A stretch of DNA of 64,000 bases. Source: Candidatus Poseidoniales archaeon (lineage in GTDB: Archaea > Thermoplasmatota > Poseidoniia > Poseidoniales > Poseidoniaceae). The stretch lies in the NCBI GenBank assembly GCA_009887135.1, contig QXYA01000095.1, positions 1 to 64,000 of the forward strand. Reading direction: 5' to 3'. Shown piece by piece: positions 35,621 to 49,100 of this stretch. Made by a program: the position numbers and the translations under genes. The number at the start of each line of letters is the position of its first letter. Position 1 is the first letter of the stretch. The notes under the pieces were generated by a model. That model was given only the letters and a program-made list of their open reading frames with translations. It was not told the origin of the DNA and searched no databases.

Positions 35621-37564
35621 CCGTTCCAAACGTTCAGGTGTCCCCATGTCCCAAAACTTCGTATTATCCAAATATGCTGAGGCTTTCATTGACATTTCGG
35701 GATAGACTGTTTCTTCCCAACTCCATTTTCCATCTTTACCGTGTTCGAGGAGAACCCTTTTCTCTACAACACTGGTTCCAGATTCATAGCCATTGAATTC
35801 AGATGGAGGTGATGTACTTTTATCGTATTGAGCGATTTTCCCATCAACATGTAGAAGATTCATCTCACCATGTTCAGTCGTTACAGTAAGGGTTAACGGA
35901 GAGGATTCTTGTTCATGATAAGCGACAAGTTCGCTATAATCGATTGGATGGAAATCATCCCCCCAAAGTAAGATGAATCGATCTTGAATCAGGTGCCGTG
36001 CATTCCACAGAGCACCTCCTGTCCCAAGTGGTTCGGATTCTTGATGAAACGTAAGCGCCATTCCTTCATGTCGGAAACCATCGAATTGCTCACCCAAATG
36101 CCCTGTTAGAATCAAAGCCTCCATACACCCTTGAGCGCCAGCCCAATCAAGAATGTGAGAAAGGATAGGTTTTCCGGACACGTTAATGAGAGATTTTGGC
36201 ATCTGTTTCGTCCGTTCACCGAGACGAGTTCCCAATCCACCAGCCAAGATAACGACTTGTGGAACGCGGTGTGCTTTGACAATCTCTGAATACAAAGCGC
36301 CGCTTTCTTTTAGTGTTCGTTCTTTGGTTTCAAAATCGACATGATAGAGGCCAAATCGTTGATCATAGCCTTCAGCCCATTCGAAATTATCCATAAGACT
36401 CCAATGATAAAATCCACGTATATCCATCCCATCTGCAATGGCTTCACCGGTTATCTGCAAGTGACGTCGGATATGTTCAGGACGCATGTCATCATCGTCA
36501 TCTGCAACTCCGTTTTCAGTGACAATAATTGGAAGATTAAGGCATGAAACCATATCAAAAGCACGGCGTAATCCTTCAGCATACATAGGATATCTGAAAT
36601 CAGTTCGTTGTTCCCATGGACGAATCAATGGATCGATATCGACTTTAGTTGGCATGAACGGAGTGGCAAGAAGATGAGTGTAGTAGTTGACCCCAATGAA
36701 ATCACTGCTTCCTTTAAGTCCTGGAATTTCCTTTGAACGAAGAGCTGAAGGCGCCTTGAATCGTCCTGTCATCAATCCTTTAATCCAACAAAGATTGAAC
36801 ATTCCATCGAGAAGTCGTGCTTGCAATCGGTGCAATGGATTCCAACGACGGTATGGATCGAAGAGATTGATATTCTTCACCAATCCGATATGAGCACGCT
36901 TACCATGCTCCATGGATTTCAGGGTTTGATAGCAACGGGCGTGAGCTCTCATAAGATTGGTTGAAACGATTCTTGTTTTCTTAAATGAGCGCTCACCTGG
37001 TGGAAACTCTCCCAAGACATATCCCATCGAAGCAAAAACTGCAGGTTCGTTGATGGTACACCACCAGTCTATGCGGTCACTCAAAACGTCAAACATTTTT
37101 ACACAGAAGCGAATCCAATCATCAATATTGTTTTCGTTCTCAAAGCCTCCTTTTTCATCCCACCAGAGAGGATGTGTGAAATGATGGAGAGTAGCCATCG
37201 GTTGGATGCCTTTGTCCAGAAGTTGGTCAACAAGGTCCGAATACCATTGAACTGCATCCTCATCCCAGATACCTTGTTGTGGTTCAATACGACTCCATTC
37301 GATTGAAAATCTGTAGTGTGAAACATTCAGGTCCTTGATCAGTTGAATATCTTCTTCCTTTCGATTCCAATGATCGCATGCGTTACCACTGAGTTGACCA
37401 CTTTTTGAACGTGGCTCAAAAGCAGACCAATTATTGGTATTTCCACCTTCGATTTGATGAGATGCAGTAGCAACACCCCACATGAAATTCGGTGGGAAAA
37501 GATTCCCCGATAGAAGGTTTGTATAGTCCACTGAGTCCCAATTACGATGTTCTTCAATCCCCAT
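35588..37564 (-). CDS. GH1 glycosidase fused to a sugar-phosphate nucleotidyltransferase
   Basis: Residues 1 to about 430 are a complete glycoside hydrolase family 1 beta-glycosidase, with acid/base Glu173 in TINEPAV and nucleophile Glu350 in VTENGV, and FMWGVATASHQIEGG near the start. From about 435 it continues without a break into an NDP-sugar pyrophosphorylase: VILAGGLGTRLGERTKQMPK at 438-457, metal-binding LLWGDD, and EPLGTGGAL. The joint sequence forms one uninterrupted reading frame. ATG at 37564 is chosen since the upstream ATG at 37633 would overlap the preceding gene and add an unconserved stretch. Together with the GHMP kinase this suggests glycoside cleavage to NDP-sugar salvage. 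Confidence 0.9.
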   Translation of the reverse strand: MGIEEHRNWDSVDYTNLLSGNLFPPNFMWGVATASHQIEGGNTNNWSAFEPRSKSGQLSGNACDHWNRKEEDIQLIKDLNVSHYRFSIEWSRIEPQQGIWDEDAVQWYSDLVDQLLDKGIQPMATLHHFTHPLWWDEKGGFENENNIDDWIRFCVKMFDVLSDRIDWWCTINEPAVFASMGYVLGEFPPGERSFKKTRIVSTNLMRAHARCYQTLKSMEHGKRAHIGLVKNINLFDPYRRWNPLHRLQARLLDGMFNLCWIKGLMTGRFKAPSALRSKEIPGLKGSSDFIGVNYYTHLLATPFMPTKVDIDPLIRPWEQRTDFRYPMYAEGLRRAFDMVSCLNLPIIVTENGVADDDDDMRPEHIRRHLQITGEAIADGMDIRGFYHWSLMDNFEWAEGYDQRFGLYHVDFETKERTLKESGALYSEIVKAHRVPQVVILAGGLGTRLGERTKQMPKSLINVSGKPILSHILDWAGAQGCMEALILTGHLGEQFDGFRHEGMALTFHQESEPLGTGGALWNARHLIQDRFILLWGDDFHPIDYSELVAYHEQESSPLTLTVTTEHGEMNLLHVDGKIAQYDKSTSPPSEFNGYESGTSVVEKRVLLEHGKDGKWSWEETVYPEMSMKASAYLDNTKFWDMGTPERLERLAEFLNKTSL

Positions 37565-37590
37565 ATTGGCACCACCAAAGCGATAAAAAT

Positions 37591-40188
37591 TCACTGGAGT
37601 CGAGACCAGGAACCATCGGAACCAACATCCCATTGTTGTAATTCAGTACTCGCATCAACATACCAACCTGTTTCTCCTTGATTGGTTCCAGGCGCCGCTT
37701 GCATAACTCCAATTTGAGTGGCCTTCACTGCGAGTTCATCCCTCAAAGCATCTTCAATAACAGGTGCTGAGTCAACAGAAACTTGTGGTGGAGGCGATTT
37801 AGACTCCTGCTCTACAGGAGCGATGGATTCAGAGGAGACCGCGTCTTCTTCGCCATCTTCTTCATCATCATCCTCATACTCATCATCGTATTCATCCCAT
37901 TCTTCTTCTTTGGAATTACCTCGGCGAATGAGTACGATAAGAACTGCAAAAATCATCAGTAAGAAGATGAGACCAATGGTCATGGCGGTATTTGTTGAAC
38001 CAAGAGCACCTCCTAATAGGACAGATTCAACATCGTAAAACTGTTGCGAGATAAGGCCCTGCCATGCAACGGTGCAAGAGCGATCTGTACCTGCTTCTTC
38101 GAGTTCGATTTCCCATGTATCCGATTTCACGTGACTGGCTTTTCCGGATGAACATGTGATACTGGTTTTGTCTGGAACGACTTCAACTCGATTCCCTTGG
38201 CTGTCCTCAGCCCAAACCTTGAGCAAGGTGACTTCACCTTGACTCAACGATTCGTTACTCACTGAAGTGAGAACACGTACTGGATCTCCTGGTAGAATTG
38301 TTAATGGAAGAATGACTGAAGCATTTCCTTGTTGAAGTTCAATATCATACGTCCCAGATATGACACCATCAAGTTGCCAATAGCCACGTCCTGTTGCAGA
38401 GGGTTCGATTGAAACGAAACCAGACTCCACCAATTGAATCTCTTCAGCAGGAGCAACGTTTCCGTGTACATCAACGATTTCTACATAGAGGTCGCTAGAG
38501 ACACCTGCTGTAATTGTCATCACCTCACCAGCATCTGTAGCAAGCGTATTTTCTGAACCCGTGATTACATTGATACGGACTGCAGCAAATACTCCATCAG
38601 CGTTTGCTCGTATCTCATGTTCTCCCACTTCGGTGGGATACCATTTACCACCTGACATGAGTAAATCGAGTGTTGAATCAACGCCATCGATGGTCCAATT
38701 GACTGCAACAAATGGAATAATATTTCCATATGAATCTGTGAAATCTGGATCAAATTGCAAGAATGAATCTGCTGGAACCTCTGTTCCTGTTTCTGGCAAG
38801 ATGATGAACGCCAATCGACCCGGTTCAACCATCTCTTGGTATTCACTTTGGTGTAAAATACCAGTGTAATTATCGAAATATGTTGCTGAAAATCGAATGC
38901 TCTCAGTGAGTTTTGGAGTAAATGTGGCATAGGAGGAGAATATTTCAGATGAAGATTGGTCATTACTTGTTTTCGTAATATTACCATCAACTTGCCATAT
39001 ATTTCCAAAAGCATCAGTCGCTTCATGGACCAAAGCGACTTGCAAACCTGCGTTTAATCGAGGTAAACTTGGAACAAGTTGTGTAAAAACTGCAGCGCCA
39101 TGAACCACTGAGACTGTCTTTGAGGCAACAATGTCGGAATCAATGACTTCCATTGTCAAGGAACCCTCTTTACCGGGAGTCCAATGGATTTCATCGCCTA
39201 CTTGGGCTACAGCACCATTACCAACGGTCCAATTTCCTATTGGAACTGGAACTGGAGAAGTATAGCCAGATGAATCGGTACGTACTGCGTCTAATCGATA
39301 CACCTCTCCTGACTGGTAGGTCGTTTCCTCAGGTATAATTTGAATCGAAACAATAGCTGCATCAGCAGGAATGACTCTGATGGTTCCATTACCATAGACA
39401 GACCCTGCACGGATGCTGAGATTCCAAACTCCTGGTGCAGAGGCAAAGAAGTAACCTTGGGTGGTAATACTTCCATTCTCGGCGGTCCAGACTTTCGTCC
39501 CCGCCAATGTATCATTCATCTGTTGACCAAATGAATCAACCAGTGCAGGAGTGAGTTTGACGCCAAATCCGCTACGAATCACAAGATTCTCCTCAAAGAT
39601 AAATTCGAAGGGGTCTCCCGCTATCGCTTCCATTGATACTTGTTGTTCCATTTGATCAAAACGGGCAACGACTTCATAGAGGCCCAGAGTTGGAGGCGTC
39701 CACAATGGCTGCCCTTGCCCAACATATTCTCCATCAACACTCCATACTACACCAAGTCCAGTTCGAGGATTGCCGTGTGAATCAAGGAGATTGGCTTGAA
39801 GTTGGAATGGCTGTTTAGACTTCGGAGAAGTGGTGGTATCGATCTCAATTGACTGACCCCAACCTGCCTCAACAGTCACCACAACAGTATCGTTGAAGCC
39901 TGCATGTTCAGCTCGAATGGTTACTTGACCTGCCGACCAAGGAAAGAAGAGACCACCATCTTCGACTGTACCGTTTGTAGAAGACCACATGATCTCGCCT
40001 TCGACAACGTTGTTTAAGGCGTCGTAGATTGTAGCATCTAATTGCAGGACACCATCAGAAGAAATCGATGTTGAAGGCGTTGTGATAACGACTTGGGCAG
40101 CAGGACCTGCTGCCGTTACTGGAAGGCTCGTCAACGGAACGAACATCAACAGAATGCACAAAAAGAATGCAGACTGTTTCGAACTCAT
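37591..40188 (-). CDS. Anchored surface protein with Ig-like repeats (865 aa)
   Basis: A signal peptide (about 1-27) is followed by bacterial-Ig-like modules marked by repeated ...D.GN... turns and WT.DG motifs, then one membrane helix near 745-767 next to RRG, an acidic Asp/Glu-rich stretch, and a cytoplasmic tail ending in tryptophan-containing GWYVDAS and DGSWSRLQ. Its module order matches the C-terminal third of the 3060-residue protein beside it (9 bp apart), so the two are probably tandem paralogues. Likely an adhesin or stalk; no enzyme domain is seen. The start is ATG at 40188. Confidence 0.85.
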   Translation of the reverse strand: MSSKQSAFFLCILLMFVPLTSLPVTAAGPAAQVVITTPSTSISSDGVLQLDATIYDALNNVVEGEIMWSSTNGTVEDGGLFFPWSAGQVTIRAEHAGFNDTVVVTVEAGWGQSIEIDTTTSPKSKQPFQLQANLLDSHGNPRTGLGVVWSVDGEYVGQGQPLWTPPTLGLYEVVARFDQMEQQVSMEAIAGDPFEFIFEENLVIRSGFGVKLTPALVDSFGQQMNDTLAGTKVWTAENGSITTQGYFFASAPGVWNLSIRAGSVYGNGTIRVIPADAAIVSIQIIPEETTYQSGEVYRLDAVRTDSSGYTSPVPVPIGNWTVGNGAVAQVGDEIHWTPGKEGSLTMEVIDSDIVASKTVSVVHGAAVFTQLVPSLPRLNAGLQVALVHEATDAFGNIWQVDGNITKTSNDQSSSEIFSSYATFTPKLTESIRFSATYFDNYTGILHQSEYQEMVEPGRLAFIILPETGTEVPADSFLQFDPDFTDSYGNIIPFVAVNWTIDGVDSTLDLLMSGGKWYPTEVGEHEIRANADGVFAAVRINVITGSENTLATDAGEVMTITAGVSSDLYVEIVDVHGNVAPAEEIQLVESGFVSIEPSATGRGYWQLDGVISGTYDIELQQGNASVILPLTILPGDPVRVLTSVSNESLSQGEVTLLKVWAEDSQGNRVEVVPDKTSITCSSGKASHVKSDTWEIELEEAGTDRSCTVAWQGLISQQFYDVESVLLGGALGSTNTAMTIGLIFLLMIFAVLIVLIRRGNSKEEEWDEYDDEYEDDDEEDGEEDAVSSESIAPVEQESKSPPPQVSVDSAPVIEDALRDELAVKATQIGVMQAAPGTNQGETGWYVDASTELQQWDVGSDGSWSRLQ

Positions 40189-40196
40189 TCAATCAC

Positions 40197-43100
40197 CTAA
40201 TCTTCCCAGACAGCCCAATCGGTTTGACCCGGTTCTCTGTAGTACCATGTCTCATCTTCATTTTGAGCCCATTCAGTTCCATCGTCATCGACCCGATGTT
40301 CGACCATCCAACTCGTATCCTCTTTTTCTTCGGCTTCGGGTGGAGGGTTGGATGGACCAGTTCCAGGTGCAGGACCACTCGGACCAGTTCCAGGCGCAGG
40401 ACCACTCGGACCACTCGGGCCAGTTCCAGGCGCAGGACCACTTGGGCCTCGAGTTGCTGGGGCTGAATCCTCATCGTCTTCGTCATAGTCATCATCCCAG
40501 TCATCATCACCTCTTCCTGAACGGAGAGCCATGACGAGGAGAACAAGTAAAACAACAGCGATTAAGCCAATCAGAACGGCTCCGACGTAATACAAGGCTC
40601 CACCTGCTGCGAAGAATCCACCAAAGGTTCCAGTTACTTCAATCTCCAGAGATTCACTAACTTGACCCGCTGTAACAGTAATTGTTTGACCTCCACTATC
40701 GAGCGTTGTTACTCGCCATTGACCTGGTCCAAGTTCCTTGACAGTTCCTCGGCCAGTTGAATCAACACGCGCACTGCTTGGAACAGGAATCGGATTGTAG
40801 AACATATCCTTTGCTTCAACAGTGACATCAATCGATGCTTGTTGATCCACAGTTGTTGCAGACAAAACAACTTCTAGATACGCAACCACCATTTGAGGCT
40901 GTATTGAAAGTTCGAACGTGTTGGTTGCCCCTGGTGTGGAGTAGATCATAACATGCTCACCAGCAACGGATGCCTGATAGGTATAGGCTCCAATATTGGC
41001 ACGTGGAACGATTCGAGATGATGTGGTTCCATCTTCAGTCCATTCAACGTCTTGCGGGAATGTATTACCATCGCTATCCGTACCAGTGATGACAATGTCA
41101 ATTGATTCACCTGCATCTTCACTCAACGTATCGAGCGTGTGTTCAAGCGAGACTGCAATACCATGGTAAACTGAAATGTCAACTTGTTTCGAGTAATTGA
41201 ACCCATCTGCATTAACAACGAATGCAGTTACTCTGTAGGATCCTACTGAGGTTGCTTCCCAATGATAAGCATCGGATTCGAACGTTGAAGTCATGTCAAT
41301 TACAGAACCTGAAACCAAATCTTCGAACAACCAAGTGAGTCTCGAAGCATCTAAAGGATTCAAATCTCCATCGCTAAGACTTACAGAGAAGTCGAGGTAT
41401 TGATCTGCACTGATATTGTATGCAGTTGATGAATCTCCCGTGGAAGCGATTGAACTCATGGTAAATATCTGTAACATACCTTCGGATACAGTAGCTGAAA
41501 CAGATTCACTAAAGACAACGCCTCCAAATGTATATTCTGCATTGATCATGTACGGGATTTCTGAAGCCAACTGTGGCATGAATTCGGTTTCATCAGAGAG
41601 TGTATAGAGAAGCACGGACTGATCGGTCCAACTTGGATGAGACATGGTCCAATTTACGTCAATTGTCCATCGGTTTCCTTTCGCATCAGTAGCCTTTGCC
41701 TTCACTTGCAATGTCTCATCTGCAGTCAAACTGTAGGATTGATCATTTGCATCAGCCGAATCTACAATCAGTGCCATACCAGTCATTGCACCCTTGGTGA
41801 CGTTGACTGTAATTGATGATGAAATTGTTTCGTACTGTGCTGTTATCACACGGCCACCAAGCCCGGTTGGAATCCATTGCACTGGATGATTGAATGTGAC
41901 ATTCACTGCACCATCGCTCACAAACGTCCAGTTTGCTAACGGCAAGGAAACTGGTAATCTGTTTCCTTGAATATCGATTCTTGTTGTGTTCATGAAGATG
42001 ACTTCATCGGCTGTCAAGTCCCATGCCGAAGGAACAATTTCTAGTGAATCCATTGCTCCATGCCCGGTGGTAATCGTGATTGAATCCGACAAGCCAATTC
42101 CAGAAGTCAAAGAGAATTGCCATGTACCAACTTGGTCAGCGAAATACATGCTGGTCGCTTCACTGTAGAGTCCATCGGTGACTGAATAGGTCAATGCACC
42201 TGCTTCAGACAATGGTATGATGTTTCCGAATTGGTCATACAGAGTTGTAGTGATTTCACATTCTGTTCCTGCAGGAGTGACGCCTTCACATCCAACCAAG
42301 ACGATCTCGGAAGGTGCACCAAGTTCAACTTGAACATTGACAATCACGGTGATTGTCGTCCATGTAACTGATACTGTTTGGCCTCCAGTGGAGTAGGGCT
42401 GGAATACATCACCAAATGTACCAATCATTGAACCATTACTTGGGGTAAAGGAGATGCTTTCACCTGAGACAATATTGCCAAATTGATCGACAACATCTGC
42501 TGTTAATTGGAGCGTATCATCCGCAGTAATGGTCGCAGTAAGAGGAGTTACAATCAGATTAACCGGTGCTCCCGGGGTAACTGTCACTGTTTCATCAGCA
42601 CAAATGACACCAAAGCAAGCGGTGATTGTGTGAACTCCTGTTGTTGAAGGAGTGTAAACACCAGTTGAAGCATCAATTTGACCACTTGAAGCAGACCAAA
42701 CAATTGGGACTGTTGCAACCAGAGAATTGTAATCAAACGTTGAAGCACTGAATGTTACAGATGTATCAGCATCTGTGGTTGTTGCAGTTGGTGAGATGGT
42801 TACTGAATCAATGTCAGTATAGTTCATTTGCATCAGTGGTCTTAGATTGCTGGTTGAATCACTGTTATCAGCAAATTCGACTGTCATCCATCCTTGGTTA
42901 ACGGTTGCGATAATGACCCATCCATGTGTGCCATCAATGAAGAGAGAACGATGTCCGAGGCTCATTTGTACCCATTGATTGGTCGCTTGAGAATTACTCA
43001 CAAAGAAGGTATCGAGTGGTGTAGAATCATAATCCACACCAGGTTGAAGACCAGGAGCACCCCAAGTTGCAGCGCCGGTTCCGTTCCATGTTACGGAGGT

Positions 43101-46100
43101 TTCACCCCAACCAGTTGTCAGGACTTTGTGAACAGAGAGTGTCATTCCAGTTGCGCCTGCACCAAAGTCAAGATCGGTAAGGTACAAACTCAAATCAACA
43201 GAATGAACGTTCATGTTTGGATTGAATGGTATTTGACCGAAATCAGTGGAGACGAGCATTCGATACTCATCTTGACCTGAATCGATACCAATCATGCTGG
43301 AATCGCCATCCAAGTTAGCGTCTGCTGTTCCGCTGTAGACTGAAGCATCTTCCACATTGGTGTGAGCCATCTCTTGAATTTCGTTTCCAGTTTGGAATTC
43401 ATACGTCCATGTATGATCGAAGTTATCTTGTGTTGCTGGGTCACCAATACCGACAATCCATCGTGATGAAGATGGACCTGGAATTGAACCATTGACTGCC
43501 TGAACCCACCACTCAAAGGTTGACCCTGGGGAGAGAGAACTACTGAAAACAAAGTTTGTTCCTGTGATTTGACTTGAAATTCCAGATTTGAAATTGTATT
43601 GTCCAGAGGAATCGCGAATAGTAACGATGTATCCTGTCGCTCCAGTAACGGGATTCCAAGAAAGTGTTGGCTTGTCCAATGGTTCAAGCAGAGTTGTTGT
43701 TGTATTGTACAGTACAGTTCCATCTACAGGTGAGATAAGGACGGGTTGTGCCGGTGGGATAACACCTGCAATGTTATCGACATAATCGACGCGAAGGACA
43801 GGACGCAAGGCTATCGAGGAAGATTCACCCGAATGGAATGAATGTAAACTACTCGCTGTTCCAACAGCTGATAGCTTGATGGTCATTGAAAGATTTCCAT
43901 TGGCAATGTTTGATTGAGCCAGTGAGGTAATATCCCATTCCAACCAACCATTTGGTGGCGTTACTGAAAGAGTAGAACGAGTTACCTCGGTCGTACTGCA
44001 TGTAGGAGATTGCAGCGCTGTGACAAACCCTTCATTGAACGTTGAACAAGCGTGAGCACTCACAGTTATTGGGGAGACCCCTGTTACTTGTGTTCGATAC
44101 ATACGCAGCATTACAGAGGTTGGCGTAATTGCACTAGGCCAAGGCATCTGAGACAAATCATATTCGATGTACACTTCATGATCACCTGAGGTACCAGAAC
44201 CAAGTAATAACGAAGCACTTGAGCCGTAGTTGGAATTAAATGATGACGATGAAGTATAGGTGTCAGGAGCAGCAGGGAGTAAACCCGTGCTTGTAAAAAT
44301 GGACCCACTTGAGAGGTTTACAGTATGGTTTCCTAAACCGTCATCGTACCCTTGTGCATCAGGAATACGGTATTTGTTAACTTGAGAATATTCTCCAATT
44401 CTGTAGTAATCTTCGATTAGTTGGTATGACAGAACGCGCCAATATTGCCATTCGTCTCCAGATGTAGCATTTGTATTCGCAAGGGTGGTAGTCGATGGAT
44501 CCCAAGTGAGGTTGGACTCAGAGAGAGAAGTGGTATCAGTCGACAAAATACAAGCAAGATCGTAAATCATTCGAGCATCAGATGCAGAACAAATCTGGTA
44601 TCCTGTTTCGTTGGAAGACGGAGGAGTCCATGAATGGTTTACATGATCGACTCCAGCTGGACGGGGAGCGGACATATTCCATAGGGTCGAACTGTCAACA
44701 GGGAGGAGATTTGATGGACTTGAAGCAACGTATGGATTTGATGCTCGATACGTCAAGTTCAGACTTGGACGCAAACTTGTAGAGGCTTCATCACTCGAGA
44801 AGAAATCCATTCTACCATCGACACTGCTGAAATTCTCTTCAGGTTGAACAAGAATGTGAATTGTGTTCACTCCCTGAGCAAGAGCTTGTTGAATGACTTC
44901 CGTGATATTTCCAAAGATCATTGAATCTTCTGAGTCAACAAGACCAGCCCCGTTCATTGGAACAGAAGTATCGGTTGAATGATAAGCACCAGGTGCATTC
45001 CAAGTCGTTGAGCTTGTCGCATTATTCCAATTTGCATCTGCATCGAATGACGTGAGAACCTTCGATTGGCTAATCCATACTTCTCCATTCGAACCTGATT
45101 CTGTGGCAAGGTAGAGTTCTGCAGACATCACTTCAAAGGAATTCCCAAGCGGTAATTTCGAGATATCTATTGAGAAGAGAACCGAAGAACGAGCTGATGT
45201 ACTGGTTGTGAAGGAGGAACGGCCGATACTGAGAACGCTATCACCTGAAAGATCTTGATTTGGAGAACCCGAATCGAGTCCAATGTCTTGGATGAAACCA
45301 GATGGCTCGTTGAGAGATGGCAAGAAGCCTCCTTCTGAAATGTTGAGGTATCCCCATGTACTGTTAATCTCTTGACCAATGTCATGAGGTATATGGAATA
45401 CTGAACTGGTAGAACGTGGACCGAGCATGCTGTTGTTCACGGGTTGAACGAACCAGCGAACACTTTGATTTGTGCTAAGATCGGTCGAAGGTTGGAAGGT
45501 TAGACTTTGCAAATCGAACATTGAAGAATCAACACGTGAATCGTATGTTGTGAATCCTTCCATGATGTCAGAAGCATCATTTTGGAGGAAGACTTTCCAA
45601 TCATCGATATTCGCAGAATTGGAGTGTGTCCAACTCAACACTGGACGTGTGTCAGGTTCTGGAACGTGTGTTGACAGATTCCATGACATGTCCCCATCAG
45701 CAGGTAAGGTGTTTGCACCAGCCACTGTTGGAATTGTTGAAGTTCCTTCAGTCCATGTGAGATTAAGCCATGGACGTTGTGTCAAGAGTCCTTCTGTGCT
45801 TGCAAATGTAATCAGAGAGTCAGATGAGTCACTCGTCATTAGAGCAACTGAGAGGTAGGAATCACCGTTTGCAAGTGCTGCTTGCACAAGTTCTGTAACA
45901 TCCCAATCCATCCAATCTGCACTTGCAGAAGTACTCAAATCACTGAGTTGACCAACATCGTTTCCGATGGAACGGCCGCCATCTAATGTCCATGAATTCG
46001 TACCATCATAGGTTGAATTGTTGAGGTCAGTCGTCCAAGTTTGCAATACTGGTCGAACTGCAATTTCTGTATTCGTATCAGAACCTACAAGAGCCCACAG

Positions 46101-49100
46101 ATTCAATTCTGCGTTTGTCACACGAGCATTCGAAGGTGAAGGAATCTGATCGAGAGGGATCTTCAGGAGTGCTGTCGATTGGTACCCACTGCCGAGTTCC
46201 CCAACCTTCATCGAGGTGGATGTGGAGTGGTTTTGTTGCCCTTCTATGCCTCCTTCGGCCAACCAAGTGTCAATGAAATGCGGCAGTCCCAAATCAGGCA
46301 TAGCTTCCGCATGGCGAATCTCAACTGCTGCGCTGGTTGAGGACAGATTCCATGTTGTTAATGATGGAATGTTGAAGTGGAACGTTTGCGACCAATTTCC
46401 AAGTTGATTTGTTGTCGAGATTGTACGTACACGCCAGTACCAAGTTTCACCAACTGTCAAATCGTTTTGTGGAGTAAAGGTTTTCCCATTTACATCGAAA
46501 CCTGCGTTTGACCATGAAGTCTCAATGCTCATGTCACTGCTGTCAAAGGCGTCGGTTGTATCGACCTGAACGGCATAACCACCAACGCTGATTGCACTGG
46601 AATGTGTCCAATTAAGCATAGGTCGAAGAACTGGCTCAGGATTAATTCCAGGCTGAATGCTCCATGAACCATTCAATGGATTTACTGGAACCGGCTCAAC
46701 CGGTATGGCGTTTGAACCTGGAACATATACGAAACTGAGCTCAGGACGTTTTGCATCTACTGCGCTTCCAGTATGGAAAAGAGCATCTCTAATTTGACCT
46801 GATCCAGCACCAATAATGCCGAGAATAAAGTCTGCAGAATGATTGTCTCGCATAGCATTTTGCATTGCGAGTGTAACATTCCAAGTCACAGACGAACTCG
46901 AAGTGAAGCCACTGCCGATACTTACTGAATCAAGCAATGATGAACGTTCAGATCCCTTTGCGCCAACGGTGCCCCACGTGTTTGACCCATCATAAGTCGC
47001 CCAAGTAGCGCCGTCTTCAGTCCAGTTATGCTGGGTGCTTTCCCAAGCCCCAACGACTGGTGAACCGAATGGGAAATCACTGAGGTACACTTCTAAATTT
47101 GCGGATTCAACTGCATAACCATTTGGAAGGAATGTGCTCGAAAGGTCACATCCAAACAAAATTGTTGTTTCTGATGGTATCGTGTTGTAAGAAACTTGGA
47201 GTTCAGTTTCTTGACCGTAGTTCGAACTTGGCATACCTGAGTCAATGTAGGAATCCGCACAAGCTGGATGGAGTCCATCCGAACTTGCATTGCCTTGCTT
47301 GAGCCTAAACTCATAGCGGTCCCCACCAAGCCATGTTGAATCCATGTTACTGATCAGGAATGTCGAATACGTCCAATCACCATGACGTCCATCGGAATCG
47401 ATGTGGAGCATCCTCCAATTGTACATGTGTCCGGCTTCAAGGCTATTGGCACCAGTGAATGAAAAGTCTCCGTCACTTGGTAAGAAATCGGAATCAACAC
47501 GAGTGTCGACATAAGCGATACGATCATGGTATTGACCGTCTGTTGACAATTCAAAAATCATATCATATGAACCGGATGTGCTAGCAGACCACGTCAAAGT
47601 AGGAGTCGTATTTCCAGTGAAGTTGTGTCCTGATTGATTCCAAAGGGTTTCTCCATCGTAAGGAGAAGTGAGAGAAGGTGCAACGGTTACTGGTGTACCC
47701 CATTCATATGTGATGTAGAGATATGGTTTGTCAGATTCAGAAGTTGCATCGGAGGAATAGAAGGTTACAGAATCAATTCCAGCATTTGCAGAATAAGCAC
47801 CATTTTCTGAGCGCGTTGTCATTGCCAAATCGATTACACCCGTGTTTCCATTATCCAAGTGTTGTTGTAATGTAGGGGTCAAGTCAAACGAAAAGTCATC
47901 ACTGATCTGTGAACCAAAAATGCCCGTATCTGTCGCATGACTAATCAATCCTCGGCCTCCGCTTCTCCACAATTGACTGGTTTTCTTTCGCAGCCATGTA
48001 AGTTCATCTTCATTCCATGCATCATCATTGTCCATTTCATGTAATGCCAGCGTTGCTGAACCGCTTGAAGTGGATCGGGTAAGATTCAATGAAGCCTCAA
48101 GAATTGTTGCATTTGAATGCATTCCTAACGCATCGAATGCCAATCTGAAATGAGGAATGGTCTCTTTGTTTGAAGATAATGTAGCATCCAATGTAGTGGA
48201 GGACCCATAATTGGTATTCTTGTTATTCTCATCTGCGACCGCATCTTCGATGAAATTCAGGTCTGTTGATAGATCATTAATGTCGACTGCAATTGTAGCT
48301 GTCCCATCTCCGTTATCGATGATGTCGTGTTCAGGGAGGAAGAAGGAACCTGTTTCCCATGAACCGAGAATTCCTGTTGTATCCATTGAACGCATTCGAT
48401 AATGCATGTAGGTTCCGTTCTCAAAAGCAGCAGAGGAAGGGATGGCAAGAGAACCTGTAGTTCCTGCCAAGGTGAATAAGCTCGTGTGAATATCTGAATT
48501 ATAAAGCCAGGCGTAATCGTCTTCCGTGCTCTTGAAACTGGAATCGAGTGAAACTTGAACTTCAGCGAGAATACCGGAAAACGCATTCCACGTCATCGAC
48601 GGGTTCAAATCTGCTGAAAGGATGAAATCTCCAGTCATTAATGGCGCACCATCAGAAACGAAATCGGGAGTGATTTGGCCCCCAGTACCAGCAGTTGAGG
48701 CTGAAGAGTCAACGATCATTGCTGGCCTGTTAGCGACATTGAGGGTTTCATTGAGTTCACAATCATATTGTGCTTCATGAGCAGAAATTACCAGGTCGAG
48801 AGAACTCTGGCTCGAAGCTACTGCAGCCTGAGTCAAAGCAGTGACATTGAGTTCGACTGTAGAGGAACCACCGCCAATATTGAGTGGGGCTGTAAGATGG
48901 AATGGTTCCCATCCATCACGATCGGCTGTGCCATCCACACCAGGTTGAGCCCATGCAAGAACTCCATTTCTCGAATTCCAAGTTGCACTCTCGTTCCATG
49001 ATGCGCTTGTTGCCGCGGGATAAACAGCCAAACCATTCGAAGCATCACTACTGCTGCACACGAGGTCAACTCGTGAGGAATGAATCGTATCTGTCGATGC

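Noticed and set aside
37565..37633. 23-residue N-terminal extension of the GH1-nucleotidyltransferase
   Set aside because: It overlaps the preceding surface protein gene and has no family conservation; ATG at 37564 fits better.
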